A stretch of 64,000 nt of DNA from Sulfitobacter donghicola DSW-25 = KCTC 12864 = JCM 14565 (GCF_000622405.1 NZ_JASF01000005.1:2046001-2110000), one strand, 5' to 3'. Positions 25,245 to 34,683 are shown, counted from the first letter of the stretch. The notes: generated by a model not told the origin, from the letters alone. Numbers and translations: made by a program.

Positions 25245-26897
25245 ATGGCTGATATTGAACGCGAAGCAATGGAATATGACGTTGTCATCGTTGGGGCGGG
25301 GCCTGCAGGCCTGTCAGCGGCGATCCGTCTAAAGCAGTTGGATGCTGATTGTAACGTTGTTGTTTTGGAAAAGGGCTCGGAGGTGGGTGCGCACATCCTG
25401 TCTGGTGCGGTTCTTGATCCTTGCGGCCTTGATGCGCTGATCCCAGATTGGAAAGAAAAAGGCGCGCCGCTGAACGTGCCCGTGAAAGAAGACAATTTTT
25501 ACATGCTGGGCGAAGCTGGCGAAGTTCGCGTGCCGAACTTTCCCATGCCGCCATTGATGAACAACCACGGCAACTACATCGTTTCGATGGGTAATGTTTG
25601 CCGCTGGATGGCAGAACAAGCCGAAGAAATGGGCGTGGAAATCTTCCCGGGCATGGCGTGCTCGGAAATCGTTTACGGCGACAAAGGCGAAGTCAAAGGC
25701 GTGGTTGCTGGCGAGATGGGCCTTGGCGCTGATGGCAAACCTGGCCCCAGCTATGAGCCAGGTATGGAGCTGCACGGGAAATATGTGTTCCTCTCTGAGG
25801 GCGTGCGGGGCTCCCTCTCCAAGCAGGTCATCGAAAAATTCGATCTGGCCCAAGGCAAAGAGCCGCAGAAATACGGCGTTGGCATGAAAGAGATCTGGGA
25901 AATCGACCCAGCCAAGCACAAAGAAGGCACTGTAACCCACACGATGGGCTGGCCTTTGGGTAAAAAAGCGGGCGGCGGTTCCTTTATTTATCACCTTGAT
26001 AACAATCAGGTTTACGTCGGCTTTGTTGTTCACCTTGGTTATAAGAACCCGAATGTATTCCCTTATATGGAATTCCAGCAATTCAAACACCACCCAATGG
26101 TTGCAGAGCTGCTAAAGGGCGGTAAACGCGTGGCTTATGGTGCCCGTGCGATCACCGAGGGTGGATACCAATCCATGCCGAAAATGGTTGCACCTGGTGT
26201 GGCGCTGTTGGGCTGTTCGGTTGGCATGGTCAACGTGCCGCGCATCAAGGGCAACCATAACGCGATGATCTCGGGCAAAGCAGCTGCCGAAGCCGCCTAT
26301 AGCGCGATCCAAGCAGGCCGCTCGGGTGATGAGCTGCCCGATTACGAAAAAGAAGTACGTGAAGGGGCGATCGGCAAAGACCTGTACAAAGTGCGCAATG
26401 TAAAGCCGTTGTGGTCCAAGTTTGGCCTCACCGCGTCGCTTGCCATTGGCGGGTTCGACATGTGGTGCAACACATTGTTCGGCGGTTCGCTGATTGGCAC
26501 GTTGAAGCACGGCAAATCCGACGCCGAAGCGACTGAGCCTGCGGCAGATCACAAAATGATCGATTACCCCAAACCTGACGGCAAGCTCAGCTTTGACCGC
26601 CTGACAAACGTGGCCTTCTCCTTCACCAACCACGAAGAAAGCCAACCAGCGCACCTGACGTTGAAAGACGACACCGTGCCAGTAGGGGTGAACCTAGAGA
26701 AATTCGCAGGCCCGTCAGCGCGCTATTGCCCAGCAGGTGTTTACGAATTCGTTGAGGAAGAGGGCAAAGACACGCGTTTTGTCATCAACTTCCAAAACTG
26801 CGTTCACTGCAAAACATGTGACATCAAAGATCCTAGCCAGAACATCGTCTGGACCACGCCTCAGGGTGGTGACGGGCCAAACTACCCGAACATGTGA
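25245..26897 (+). CDS. Electron transfer flavoprotein-ubiquinone oxidoreductase
   Basis: ETF-QO takes electrons from reduced ETF, fed by acyl-CoA dehydrogenases, and reduces ubiquinone at the inner membrane. The 550-residue protein has an N-terminal FAD-binding motif VVIVGAGPAGLSAA (about 13-26), a central quinone/membrane-surface domain (GWPLGKKAGGGSFIYH), and a C-terminal [4Fe-4S] domain with a Cys near 494 and NCVHCKTCDIKDPSQN (Cys near 518, 521, 524). Start is ATG 25245 with AAGGGAG upstream; the longer in-frame ATG at 25179 lacks family support. Confidence 0.97.
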   Translation: MADIEREAMEYDVVIVGAGPAGLSAAIRLKQLDADCNVVVLEKGSEVGAHILSGAVLDPCGLDALIPDWKEKGAPLNVPVKEDNFYMLGEAGEVRVPNFPMPPLMNNHGNYIVSMGNVCRWMAEQAEEMGVEIFPGMACSEIVYGDKGEVKGVVAGEMGLGADGKPGPSYEPGMELHGKYVFLSEGVRGSLSKQVIEKFDLAQGKEPQKYGVGMKEIWEIDPAKHKEGTVTHTMGWPLGKKAGGGSFIYHLDNNQVYVGFVVHLGYKNPNVFPYMEFQQFKHHPMVAELLKGGKRVAYGARAITEGGYQSMPKMVAPGVALLGCSVGMVNVPRIKGNHNAMISGKAAAEAAYSAIQAGRSGDELPDYEKEVREGAIGKDLYKVRNVKPLWSKFGLTASLAIGGFDMWCNTLFGGSLIGTLKHGKSDAEATEPAADHKMIDYPKPDGKLSFDRLTNVAFSFTNHEESQPAHLTLKDDTVPVGVNLEKFAGPSARYCPAGVYEFVEEEGKDTRFVINFQNCVHCKTCDIKDPSQNIVWTTPQGGDGPNYPNM

Positions 26898-26913
26898 TCA
26901 ACTATTACGGCTT

Positions 26914-26931
26914 CCCACCTATTCAGGTGGG
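26914..26931. terminator. Short hairpin after the ETF-QO gene
   Basis: CCCACCT, a 4-nt loop and AGGTGGG form a 7-bp stem 16 bp after the ETF-QO stop. G residues follow instead of T, so it is a weak terminator candidate only. Confidence 0.35.
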
Positions 26932-26996
26932 GGGCCGCCATTGCGCCACGGCGTAAACATGCTAGCCTATCGGTCAAAAGAACGAGGCAAAAGCAT

Positions 26997-28721
26997 ATGC
27001 GAAATTTCCTGACAACTGTAAGCGCGGCAGCCCTTGGGCTAACCCTTTCTGTGGCTGTTCCCAGCTATTCACACGCACAGTCTTTGGCGGGGTCCTACCT
27101 TGCCGGACGCAGCGCCTCGGTCAACAATGACTATGCTTTGGCTGCTCAATATTACGCCTCTGCCTTGGCGCGCGACCCCAAGAATGTTGAGCTGATGGAC
27201 AATGCTACGCTGTCCTACCTCGCCTTGGGCGATGTGAAGCGGGCAGTGCCGTTGGGCAAGGCGATCATCGCGGCGGGGCAGAACTCGCAAGCGGCGCGTA
27301 TGGTGATTACGGCTGGCTTGGCCGCCGACGGGAAATTCGAAGAGCTGGCCCAGCAAGAAGTGCAATCAGACGGGATTAGCCCGTGGTTGGATGGGTTGGT
27401 CAAGGCATGGGCCTTGATTGGCGCGGATGATGTGGATGCCGCGATGAAGCAATTCGACAGCATTTCAACGGATTCCGGCATGGAAGGGATCATTTCCTTT
27501 CACCGTGCTTTGGCCTTGGCAACTGTTGGCCGCTACGCCGAGTCTGAGGCGGTGTTCGATAGCGGTGTTGTTGGCGCAGCGGCACGCACGCGGCGCGGTG
27601 TTTTGGCCCGCGCCGAGATCCTTTCGCAGCTTGATCGTAACGAAGAGGCGGTCGCGCTGATCTCAAATACGTTTAATGGCTCTACCGATCCTGAATTGGA
27701 TATGCTCATCGCGCGCTTTAATGCGGGTGAAAAAGTGCCCTTTACCCATGCGCCAACAGCGCGTGCAGGGCTGGCCGAAGTCTTTTATACATTCGCGGCA
27801 TTGTTGCGGGCGGAACGGGCCAGCGACTATTACACGTTGCTATACGCGCGCGTCGCGCGGTATCTGCGGCCCGATCACATTGATGCATTGTTGATGTCTG
27901 CGGGTCTGCTGGAAGATTTGGGCCAATACGAGTTGGCGATTGATGAATACCGTGGTGTTGGGGCCGAAAACTCTGCCTATCACGTGGCCGAATTGGGCCG
28001 TGCGGCTGCGCTGCGTCGTCTGGAAAAGGCAGATCAGGCGATTGAGGTTTTGAACCAGTTGACCCGCACCCACGGCGAGATGGCCGTTGTGCACTCGACT
28101 CTCGGGGATACGCTGCGCGCTCAGGACGAAGATCAGGCCGCCATTGCGGCTTATAGCCAAGCGTTAGAGCTCACCAAGGACGGGGATCAGCGCAAGTGGT
28201 ATCTGCTGTTTAGTCGCGGGATAGCTTTTTCGCAGGATGGCGAGGGTGTCGCGGCCGAGGCAGATTTTCGCGCGGCACTAGAGATCAATCCGGATCAGCC
28301 TCAGGTTCTGAATTATCTGGGATATTCGCTCGTTGAGGAAAAGCGCAAGCTGGACGAGGCGCTGGATATGATCGAGCGCGCCGTAAAGGCCAGCCCGAAC
28401 AGCGGCTATATCGTGGATAGCTTGGGGTGGGTCTATTACCGCCTAGGCCGCTATGACGAAGCCGTCACCCAGATGGAACGCGCGGTTGAGCTGGAGGCAG
28501 TGGACCCCGTTGTTAACGATCACTTGGGGGATGTGTATTGGGCTGTTGGCCGCAACCGCGAGGCCCTCTTCCAATGGCGCCGTGCATTGTCCTTTGTCGA
28601 GTTCACCAAAACCGATACCGAAGCAGATCCAGATCGTATTCGGCGCAAGCTAGAGGTCGGATTGGACGTTGTGCTGCAAGAAGAAGGCGCTGATCCGCTA
28701 AAGGTTGCCAGTGACGAATAA
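26997..28721 (+). CDS. Secreted tetratricopeptide-repeat protein
   Basis: A 574-residue protein with a signal peptide (about 1-28, cleavage after SHA) and helical TPR-like repeats along its whole length. Clear units are near residues 38-70 (NNDYALAAQYYASALARDP), 315-350, 383-415 (AQDEDQAAIAAYSQALEL) and 420-520, including LGRYDEAVTQMERAVEL. It is probably a periplasmic scaffold; I recognise no catalytic domain. Its last 11 bp overlap ispE, suggesting a shared transcript. Confidence 0.88.
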   Translation: MRNFLTTVSAAALGLTLSVAVPSYSHAQSLAGSYLAGRSASVNNDYALAAQYYASALARDPKNVELMDNATLSYLALGDVKRAVPLGKAIIAAGQNSQAARMVITAGLAADGKFEELAQQEVQSDGISPWLDGLVKAWALIGADDVDAAMKQFDSISTDSGMEGIISFHRALALATVGRYAESEAVFDSGVVGAAARTRRGVLARAEILSQLDRNEEAVALISNTFNGSTDPELDMLIARFNAGEKVPFTHAPTARAGLAEVFYTFAALLRAERASDYYTLLYARVARYLRPDHIDALLMSAGLLEDLGQYELAIDEYRGVGAENSAYHVAELGRAAALRRLEKADQAIEVLNQLTRTHGEMAVVHSTLGDTLRAQDEDQAAIAAYSQALELTKDGDQRKWYLLFSRGIAFSQDGEGVAAEADFRAALEINPDQPQVLNYLGYSLVEEKRKLDEALDMIERAVKASPNSGYIVDSLGWVYYRLGRYDEAVTQMERAVELEAVDPVVNDHLGDVYWAVGRNREALFQWRRALSFVEFTKTDTEADPDRIRRKLEVGLDVVLQEEGADPLKVASDE

Positions 28722-29508
28722 TGCCTTCGCGCCGGCCAAGGTGAACCTTTCGCTGCATGTAACGGGGCAGCAGGCGGATGGCTATCATCTGCTGGATAGT
28801 CTGGTGGTGTTTGCTGATATTGGCGACAGGCTGTGGTTTGAGAGCGGCCCAGATATGCGGATCGAGGTCTCTGGCCCATTTGCAGATGGTGTACCGACAG
28901 ATCACCGCAACCTTGTTTGGCAAGCTGCTGAACTGGCAGGGTGGACGGGCAGGATCAATCTGGAAAAGAACCTGCCGCACGGCGCAGGCATTGGCGGTGG
29001 ATCGGCAGATGCTGCGGCGGTTCTTCGCACCCTTGGGGGGGATGAAGGGGCAGCTAGTCTGGGGGCTGATGTGCCCGTTTGCCTCAGCGCCTCACCCCAG
29101 CGGATGCAAGGCATTGGCGATGATCTGGCCAAGTTACCACCGCTCCCTGATATGGATATCCTATTGATCAACCCAAAGGTTGAGGTGCCGACTGGCCCTG
29201 TTTTCAATGCCTTGGATTGTAAAGAAAATCAGCCAATGCCCGAGGCGTGGCCAAGGTTTGACTCGCTTGAGGTGTTTTGTGACTGGCTGGCCCAACAGCG
29301 TAACGATCTGGAACGTCCTGCGCGCCAAATCGCGCCCCAGATTGATGATGTCTTGGGCGCGCTGAGTGGTGCGCAGCTGGCCCGTATGTCGGGCTCAGGT
29401 GCGACGTGTTTTGGCCTGTTTGAAGCAGGTAAAGCGCAGCCAGCGGCAAAGCGTGTTGCGGCAGCGCATCCCGATTGGTGGGTCGCAGCGGGCCGTGTGC
29501 TTAGCTGA
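28711..29508 (+). CDS. ispE: 4-diphosphocytidyl-2-C-methyl-D-erythritol kinase
   Basis: IspE phosphorylates CDP-methylerythritol in the non-mevalonate isoprenoid pathway. The 265-residue GHMP kinase shows FAPAKVNLSLHVTGQQADGY at the N-terminus, the ATP-binding loop LPHGAGIGGGSADAAA (about 88-103) and a C-terminal MSGSGATCFGLF motif. I start at GTG 28711, with AAAGG 7 bp upstream; TTG 28705 is an alternative. The 3' end overlaps the convergent polyprenyl synthase by 8 bp, which is a fitting neighbour since that enzyme uses isoprenoid precursors. Confidence 0.95.
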   Translation: MTNNAFAPAKVNLSLHVTGQQADGYHLLDSLVVFADIGDRLWFESGPDMRIEVSGPFADGVPTDHRNLVWQAAELAGWTGRINLEKNLPHGAGIGGGSADAAAVLRTLGGDEGAASLGADVPVCLSASPQRMQGIGDDLAKLPPLPDMDILLINPKVEVPTGPVFNALDCKENQPMPEAWPRFDSLEVFCDWLAQQRNDLERPARQIAPQIDDVLGALSGAQLARMSGSGATCFGLFEAGKAQPAAKRVAAAHPDWWVAAGRVLS

Positions 29509-30499
29509 TGCGGCTCACCACGTAATCGGCCAGATCAATCAACATGTCTTTGATGTCATGGGCAGGCAGCGGGGCGAGCGCCGACTTTGCCTTTTGCGCC
29601 CACGCCAAAGCATCTGCTTGGGTCGCGGTGAGGGTGCCATGCTTGTTCAGCAGCGCAATCGCATGCTCCAGATCGCCGTCTTCTTGTTTGCCACGCTCGA
29701 TCGTGCGGGTCCAAAAGGCGCGCTCTTCGTCGTCGGCAAGGGCAACAGCTTTGATCACTGGCAGGGTTAGTTTGCGTTCGCGGAAATCGTCACCGATGTT
29801 TTTGCCTGTGGCGTCTTCTTGGCCCTGATAATCCAGTAGGTCGTCCACAATCTGAAACGAGATACCCAGCGCATCGCCGTAATCAAACAGGGCTGTCACG
29901 ATCTCTTGGGGGGCGTCAGCAATAACTCCGCCGACTTCGGTTGCCGCAGAGAACAAGGCAGCAGTTTTGCCGCGCACAACTTGCAGGTAGACGCTTTCGT
30001 CCGTTGCAAGGTTTTGCGCCGCGGTTAGCTGAAGCACTTCGCCTTCGGCGATGGTGGCTGCTGCGTTGGAAAGAATTTGCATGACCCGCATCGAACCCGG
30101 TTCGGTCATCAATTGAAAGCTGCGCGCGAAAAGGTAGTCGCCAACCAAGACAGAAGATTGGTTATCCCACAGCAGGTTTGCCGTCGGGCGGCCGCGACGC
30201 TGGTTGCTTTCGTCGACAACGTCATCGTGCAGCAAGGTCGCGGTGTGAATGAACTCAACCGTGGTGGCCAGATGGATATGGTATGGCCCGTCATAGCCAC
30301 ACAGAGCAGCAGCAGCGAGGGTCAGCATGGGGCGCAAGCGCTTGCCGCCAGCCTCGACCAAGTGAGCGGTGACCTCTGGGATACGCGGCGCGTGTTCGGA
30401 AGACATGCGTTCGCGGATCAAGGCACTCACGGCGGCCATCTCATCGCTGAGGGCAGCTGCAAGGCGATCATGGGGTTTTTGGCTCATTTCAGTGGTCAT
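29501..30499 (-). CDS. Long-chain polyprenyl diphosphate synthase (quinone side chain)
   Basis: A 332-residue trans-prenyltransferase that extends FPP with isopentenyl diphosphate, most likely to the C50 (or C40) chain of ubiquinone. First aspartate-rich motif HDDVVDESNQRRGRP (DDVVD at about 92-96), GDYLFARSFQLM, and second motif FQIVDDLLDYQGQ (about 213-225) are intact, as is GGKRLRPML (51-59). Small residues before the first DDxxD (HTATLL) fit a long-chain product, but chain length cannot be fixed from the sequence. Confidence 0.94.
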   Translation of the reverse strand: MTTEMSQKPHDRLAAALSDEMAAVSALIRERMSSEHAPRIPEVTAHLVEAGGKRLRPMLTLAAAALCGYDGPYHIHLATTVEFIHTATLLHDDVVDESNQRRGRPTANLLWDNQSSVLVGDYLFARSFQLMTEPGSMRVMQILSNAAATIAEGEVLQLTAAQNLATDESVYLQVVRGKTAALFSAATEVGGVIADAPQEIVTALFDYGDALGISFQIVDDLLDYQGQEDATGKNIGDDFRERKLTLPVIKAVALADDEERAFWTRTIERGKQEDGDLEHAIALLNKHGTLTATQADALAWAQKAKSALAPLPAHDIKDMLIDLADYVVSRIS

Positions 30500-30552
30500 T
30501 TACCGCATCCTAGCGCTCGACAAGGGGGCTGGCCCCAGATTACATCATCGGC

Positions 30553-30768
30553 ATGAAAGAACTCTTGCGCAGCAACGACCCTACGATCATCGCCTTTGCT
30601 TCGGCCCTATTGCAGGGCGAGGATATAGACTGCTTTCAGATGGACGTAAATATGAGCATACTCGAAGGTGGCATCGGAATTTTCCCGCGCCGGCTGATGG
30701 TGCACCCTGACGATCTTGACGCGGCTGAGCGTGTGATGCGCGATAATGAGATCCCTTTGGGAAAATGA
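30553..30768 (+). CDS. DUF2007 domain protein
   Basis: A 71-residue protein, MKELLRSNDPTIIAFASALL at the start and RRLMVHPDDLDAAERVMRD near the end, matching the small DUF2007 family (putative prokaryotic signal-transducing fold). It overlaps the following methyltransferase gene by ATGA and is divergent from the polyprenyl synthase. Function unknown. Confidence 0.85.
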   Translation: MKELLRSNDPTIIAFASALLQGEDIDCFQMDVNMSILEGGIGIFPRRLMVHPDDLDAAERVMRDNEIPLGK

Positions 30769-31505
30769 GCATGCCAAACCTCACCCGAGACGCGTTTCTG
30801 GGCGGGCTGTTGCATCTGTGGCAACCCCGCGATGGGTATCGTGCGGGGGTTGATCCTGTCTTGCTTGCAGCCACTATACCTGCGGTTTCGGGGCAAAGGG
30901 TGCTGGAATTGGGCTGTGGCGTGGGGGCGGCTGTGCTGTGCCTAGGGGCAAGGGTGCCTGATCTGGTGCTGACCGGCGTCGAGAGAGAGCGGCAATACGC
31001 TGAACTGGCGGCCCGAAATGGCGCGGGACAACTGGAGGTTGTTCAGGCCGATCTTGCGGAGCTTCCGTTGACTTTACGGCAGCGACAATTTGACCATGTG
31101 CTTGCCAATCCCCCTTATTGGCGGCGCGAGGCGTCTGTCTCGGCGCGGAATCCTGTAAAAGAAGCCGCTTTGGGGGAGCAAACTGCGCTTGCGCTGTGGA
31201 TCCAAGTCGCGGCCAAACGGCTGGCGCCTAAAGGGTATATGCATGTGATTCACCGCGCCGAACGGTTGCCTGACCTACTATCTGCGCTGCCCAGTGACAT
31301 GGGCAGCATCGAAGTGTTGCCCATCGCTGCACGGGCTGGGCGCTCTGCTGAGCGGGTCATTATGCGCGCGCGCAAGTCTGGCCGAGCAGATTTTCGCCTA
31401 AATGCCCCTTTGGTTCTGCATCGCGGCGACCATCATGTAGATGGTGATCAATACAACCCAGAGGTGGGTAAGGCCTTGAGAAGTGGTGCTGCGTTGAGGT
31501 TTTGA
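30765..31505 (+). CDS. tRNA1(Val) A37 N6-methyltransferase family (TrmN6-like)
   Basis: A 246-residue class I SAM-dependent methyltransferase. SAM-binding motif VLELGCGVGAAVLCLGAR (about 46-63), GVERERQYAELAARN and the adenine-N6 motif NPPYWR (about 115-120) place it with YfiC/TrmN6 and relatives that methylate amino groups of nucleic-acid bases. It is ATGA-coupled to DUF2007. An in-frame ATG two codons later is an alternative start. The substrate is inferred from family. Confidence 0.88.
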   Translation: MSMPNLTRDAFLGGLLHLWQPRDGYRAGVDPVLLAATIPAVSGQRVLELGCGVGAAVLCLGARVPDLVLTGVERERQYAELAARNGAGQLEVVQADLAELPLTLRQRQFDHVLANPPYWRREASVSARNPVKEAALGEQTALALWIQVAAKRLAPKGYMHVIHRAERLPDLLSALPSDMGSIEVLPIAARAGRSAERVIMRARKSGRADFRLNAPLVLHRGDHHVDGDQYNPEVGKALRSGAALRF

Positions 31506-31615
31506 GCGGTCGTTAACCTGCTCTTAACCACCGTAACAGTTATGCTGCGAGGCGGCGTGACTTCGATCGAAGATCATGCTTCACTGAAATTGCACTTTTA
31601 ACAACTGGAGGAAGT

Positions 31616-31780
31616 ATGTCCCTTAACGCACATCTCGATACGTTGAAAAAGAAGCACCGCGATATGAGCGAGGCAATTGAGCAAGCCCAAAGAGCGCCGG
31701 GTATTGATGGTCTGGAAGTGGCCGACATGAAGAAACAAAAGATGCGACTGAAAGAAGAAATCGCACGTCTGTCAAACTAA
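31616..31780 (+). CDS. YdcH family (DUF465) small protein
   Basis: A 54-residue protein beginning MSLNAHLDTLKKKHRDM and ending MRLKEEIARLSN: one long helical hairpin typical of DUF465/YdcH proteins, which include the H-x2-L-x3-H core. GGAGGAA just upstream (about 31607-31613) gives a strong ribosome-binding site, and its stop abuts the convergent EamA transporter gene. Function of the family is unknown. Confidence 0.88.
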   Translation: MSLNAHLDTLKKKHRDMSEAIEQAQRAPGIDGLEVADMKKQKMRLKEEIARLSN

Positions 31781-32647
31781 CTATTTAGAAGAAAAGCTAG
31801 CGCGCGCTGCAATCAATGCGCCGCTTGTTATCAGGATCGCCGCCCATAGCAGTGTCATGCTTGGCGCGGCGATACCCGCAACAATCAGCAAAAGCGTGGA
31901 CAGCAAGGGCGCAGAATAGCTGCTGGTCCCGAGAAGCTGAATATCCCCCCGCTTGCACCCGATGTCCCACACATAAAAAGCAAAACCAACCGGCCCCAGC
32001 CCGAGGCCAAGGATGCTTGCCCATCCCAAGGTGGTTGTGGGTAGGATTGTTTCTTCGAACAAAAAGTGGAGCGGCAAGGAAAGCGCAGACGTGGCGAGGC
32101 AAAAGACGGCAACGCTTGCCGTTGGGGCATCGCCGACCAAACGCGACAAAACCGAATAGCTGGCCCATGTGAAGGCGGCCAAAAGAGCCAGCAGATAGCC
32201 CGGTAGGTATTCAGCGCTCAGGCCAGCGCCCCCGCCGGTTATGATCAGTGCCGCCCCGGCAAAGCCCAAGACGGCGCCGATCACATGACCTGCGCGCAAG
32301 GTTTCAGATGGAAGAAGACCCGAAAAGACAACGATCAGCAGGGGCCAAAGATAGGCGATGAGGCCAGCTTCGGCGGCGGGGGCCAGGCGAAGCGCGTAAA
32401 AATACAGCAAATGATAGGCAAAAAGCCCAAGCGCGCCAAAGATATAGACGCGCAGTGGCACCGCCCGCATTTGCGCCACGCTGCCCGTGACAACAGCCCA
32501 GATCAGCCCGACAATACCACCGATCCCAAAACTGAGGGCATTCAGCAAAAGCGGCGGGGTGGGCGCAGAGCCAACTGTGAATAGCGCCAGCAGCGCCCAA
32601 AGCAGAACAGCGATAAAGCCGATACCGGTTGCAGTTGTCTTGTTCAT
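31781..32647 (-). CDS. DMT-superfamily EamA transporter
   Basis: A 288-residue protein with ten predicted membrane helices in two EamA repeats (first ending near residue 140 with GFAGAALIITGGG, second near 280). Members export or import metabolites such as amino acids or purines. Its ATG overlaps the stop of the LysR regulator gene by 4 bp, so the two are cotranscribed and the regulator may control this transporter. Substrate unknown. Confidence 0.9.
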   Translation of the reverse strand: MNKTTATGIGFIAVLLWALLALFTVGSAPTPPLLLNALSFGIGGIVGLIWAVVTGSVAQMRAVPLRVYIFGALGLFAYHLLYFYALRLAPAAEAGLIAYLWPLLIVVFSGLLPSETLRAGHVIGAVLGFAGAALIITGGGAGLSAEYLPGYLLALLAAFTWASYSVLSRLVGDAPTASVAVFCLATSALSLPLHFLFEETILPTTTLGWASILGLGLGPVGFAFYVWDIGCKRGDIQLLGTSSYSAPLLSTLLLIVAGIAAPSMTLLWAAILITSGALIAARASFSSK

Positions 32648-33582
32648 TTCTCGGGCACCTGAAGAATGGTAAGGTTTTCAGTGATATGCGCTACCTTTTC
32701 GATTTCGTCCAGTATCCAATCTTTGAATGCGGCTATCTGGGGGCGCGTTTCCATCCCCTTTAAGCAAAGAAAGCTAAATCCTGCATTTATCGATAGGGCG
32801 ACAGGGAAGGGGGCGACCAACCTGCCTTCATCCAAATCTTTCACGACCATGGCGCGCCGCCCCAGAACAACCCCAGCACCGGCTAACCCTGCATCCAGCG
32901 CGTGATCGGCCTGTGAAAACCGCGGCCCCTGAGTCGGCGAAAAGGGCGAGCCCATCGCCTCGAACCATGCAGACCAGCCCAAACTTGGCCCCAGAAAGGT
33001 GATCGAGTCATCAAAGATGATCGGCGCGTGATGAAGGCTTTCGACGGTCGGGAATTGTTTTGCCATCACTGGGGTCATCACTGGCATGATCCATTCATGG
33101 GCCAGCGGTAGGGCATAAACATCATCAGGTGTGTCGCGCCCAAACCGAATGGCCACGTCAACGTTGTCTCTTTTTAAATCCATGAGCTGCAAAGACGCGG
33201 CAAAGCGCAGTTCAATCTCGGGATGGGCCTGCGCAAATTCAAACAGCCTAGGGGCCAGCCATTTAGCCGTAAAAGCAGGCCCTGCGGTGACTGTTAATGT
33301 TTGTTTGTCTTGGGTGCGTTTGGCGGCGTGCCATGCGGTGGCAAGGGTTTGAAACCCCTCAGCGGCCCCTGGGGCCAAGGCCTGCCCGGCTTCGGTAAGT
33401 TCGACCGCGCGGTTCAGGCGACGAAACAATGGGGCGCCAAGGTGCTCTTCCAAGGATTTGATCTGAAAGGATAAGGCGGCAGGGGTCACGTTTAGCTCTA
33501 GCGCCGCTTGGGCAAAGGACATGTGGCGCGCAGCAGCATCAAAGGCGCGTAAGGCGGTTAGGGGAGGGAGCTGATTGGGCAT
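32644..33582 (-). CDS. LysR-family transcriptional regulator (GcvA-like)
   Basis: A 312-residue LTTR. The N-terminal HTH (LTALRAFDAAARHMSFAQAA, about 8-27; followed by LNVTPAALSFQIKSLEEHLG) is very similar to GcvA and AmpR. The effector domain follows from about residue 95. It is the first gene of a LysR-EamA operon. A palindrome ACTTAAGT lies at 33586-33593, immediately upstream of the start, and could be part of an autoregulatory site. Confidence 0.92.
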   Translation of the reverse strand: MPNQLPPLTALRAFDAAARHMSFAQAALELNVTPAALSFQIKSLEEHLGAPLFRRLNRAVELTEAGQALAPGAAEGFQTLATAWHAAKRTQDKQTLTVTAGPAFTAKWLAPRLFEFAQAHPEIELRFAASLQLMDLKRDNVDVAIRFGRDTPDDVYALPLAHEWIMPVMTPVMAKQFPTVESLHHAPIIFDDSITFLGPSLGWSAWFEAMGSPFSPTQGPRFSQADHALDAGLAGAGVVLGRRAMVVKDLDEGRLVAPFPVALSINAGFSFLCLKGMETRPQIAAFKDWILDEIEKVAHITENLTILQVPEK

Positions 33583-33702
33583 ATCACTTAAGTAAAACTA
33601 ATCTGAGGTGGTGAAAAGTCTCGTTTGTAAGAAGTTTTTGTGGGGTGCATATTGGCATCAATACAGAAAAACTTAGCCAGCCCAGCGATTAGGAGATTTG
33701 CG

Positions 33703-33819
33703 ATGATTGAAGCCACAACAAATCCAGCAGCAAGAGCCGCCATGAATTTTGCCCATGCAGAACGGGGCCGGATGATCGCGGCTATGGTCTCGTGGTTAAG
33801 TGGCGGTGCGCGCCGCTGA
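33703..33819 (+). CDS. 38-residue basic protein, DUF1127-like
   Basis: A short frame divergent from the LysR gene, starting at ATG 33703 with AGGAGA 6 bp upstream and ending at TGA 33817-33819. The product starts MIEATTNPAARAAMNFAHAE and ends MVSWLSGGARR: a basic amphipathic helix with a Trp, like short DUF1127-type proteins of Rhodobacteraceae. A strong hairpin terminator follows 43 bp later. It is likely to be real, but its role is unknown. Confidence 0.6.
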   Translation: MIEATTNPAARAAMNFAHAERGRMIAAMVSWLSGGARR

Positions 33820-33861
33820 CAATTTCCGCTGGCAAGGTGCACCTTGCCTTACGGGATAAAA

Positions 33862-33895
33862 GAAGGGGCCAGAGGAAAAACCTCTGGCCCCTTTG
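33862..33895. terminator. Bidirectional rho-independent terminator
   Basis: AAGGGGCCAGAGG, a short A-rich loop (33876-33880) and CCTCTGGCCCCTTT form a stem of about 13 bp, with T or A runs on both sides. It sits between the 38-residue gene (plus) and phbB (minus) and can serve both. Confidence 0.9.
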
Positions 33896-33922
33896 AATTT
33901 CCAAAACCCATCGGGTTTAGCT

Positions 33923-34645
33923 TTAGACGAAGAACTGACCGCCGTTTGCGGAGATCGTGGAACCGTTGATAAAGCCTGCATCGTCAGCAACAAGGAAGGC
34001 TACTGTGCGTGCGATTTCTTCTGGCTCACCCAAACGGCCCGCTGGGATCTGCGCGATGATGCTTTCACGCACTTTCTCAGGAACGGCCATAACCATATCG
34101 GTGCCGATATAGCCCGGGCAAATTGCGTTGGCCGTGATGTTGGCGCGTGCGCCTTCCTGTGCCAATGATTTCACGATGCCTAGATCGCCAGCTTTGGTCG
34201 CGGCATAGTTTACCTGAGCGAACTGACCTTTTTGACCGTTGATGGATGAGATCACAACGATGCGGCCGAATTTGCGTTCACGCATACCTGGCCAGATCGG
34301 GTGAACGGTGTTGAACACGCCGGTCAGGTTGGTGTCGATGACCTGATGCCACTGTTCTGGTGTCATTTTGTGGAACGGCGCGTCACGGGTGATACCCGCG
34401 TTTGCAACAACAACTTCGATCGGGCCTAGGTCTGCTTCGACTTGTTCGATACCAGCTTTGGAGCTGTCGTAGTTTGCAACGTCCCATTTGTAGGTCTTGA
34501 TGCCGGTTTCTGCAGTGAAAGCGGCGGCTGCTTCGTCGTTGCCAGCATATGTTGCAGCGACGGTATAGCCTTTTTCTTTGAGCTCTTTTGAAATGGCTGC
34601 GCCGATCCCACGGCTGCCTCCGGTTACAAGTGCGACGCGCGACAT
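33923..34645 (-). CDS. phbB: Acetoacetyl-CoA reductase (PHB synthesis)
   Basis: A 240-residue short-chain dehydrogenase that reduces acetoacetyl-CoA to (R)-3-hydroxybutyryl-CoA with NADPH for polyhydroxybutyrate. Cofactor loop GGSRGIGAAISKEL (about 8-21), NAGITRDAPFHKM (with the PhbB-typical DAPFHKM), catalytic Ser in VVISSINGQKGQ and Tyr-Lys in NYAATKAG are all visible. It follows phbA on the same strand, with an intergenic hairpin. A bidirectional terminator lies downstream. Confidence 0.95.
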   Translation of the reverse strand: MSRVALVTGGSRGIGAAISKELKEKGYTVAATYAGNDEAAAAFTAETGIKTYKWDVANYDSSKAGIEQVEADLGPIEVVVANAGITRDAPFHKMTPEQWHQVIDTNLTGVFNTVHPIWPGMRERKFGRIVVISSINGQKGQFAQVNYAATKAGDLGIVKSLAQEGARANITANAICPGYIGTDMVMAVPEKVRESIIAQIPAGRLGEPEEIARTVAFLVADDAGFINGSTISANGGQFFV

Positions 34646-34683
34646 ATGATTCTCCTACGGGTAATGTTGTTGCGGTGTTTGGC

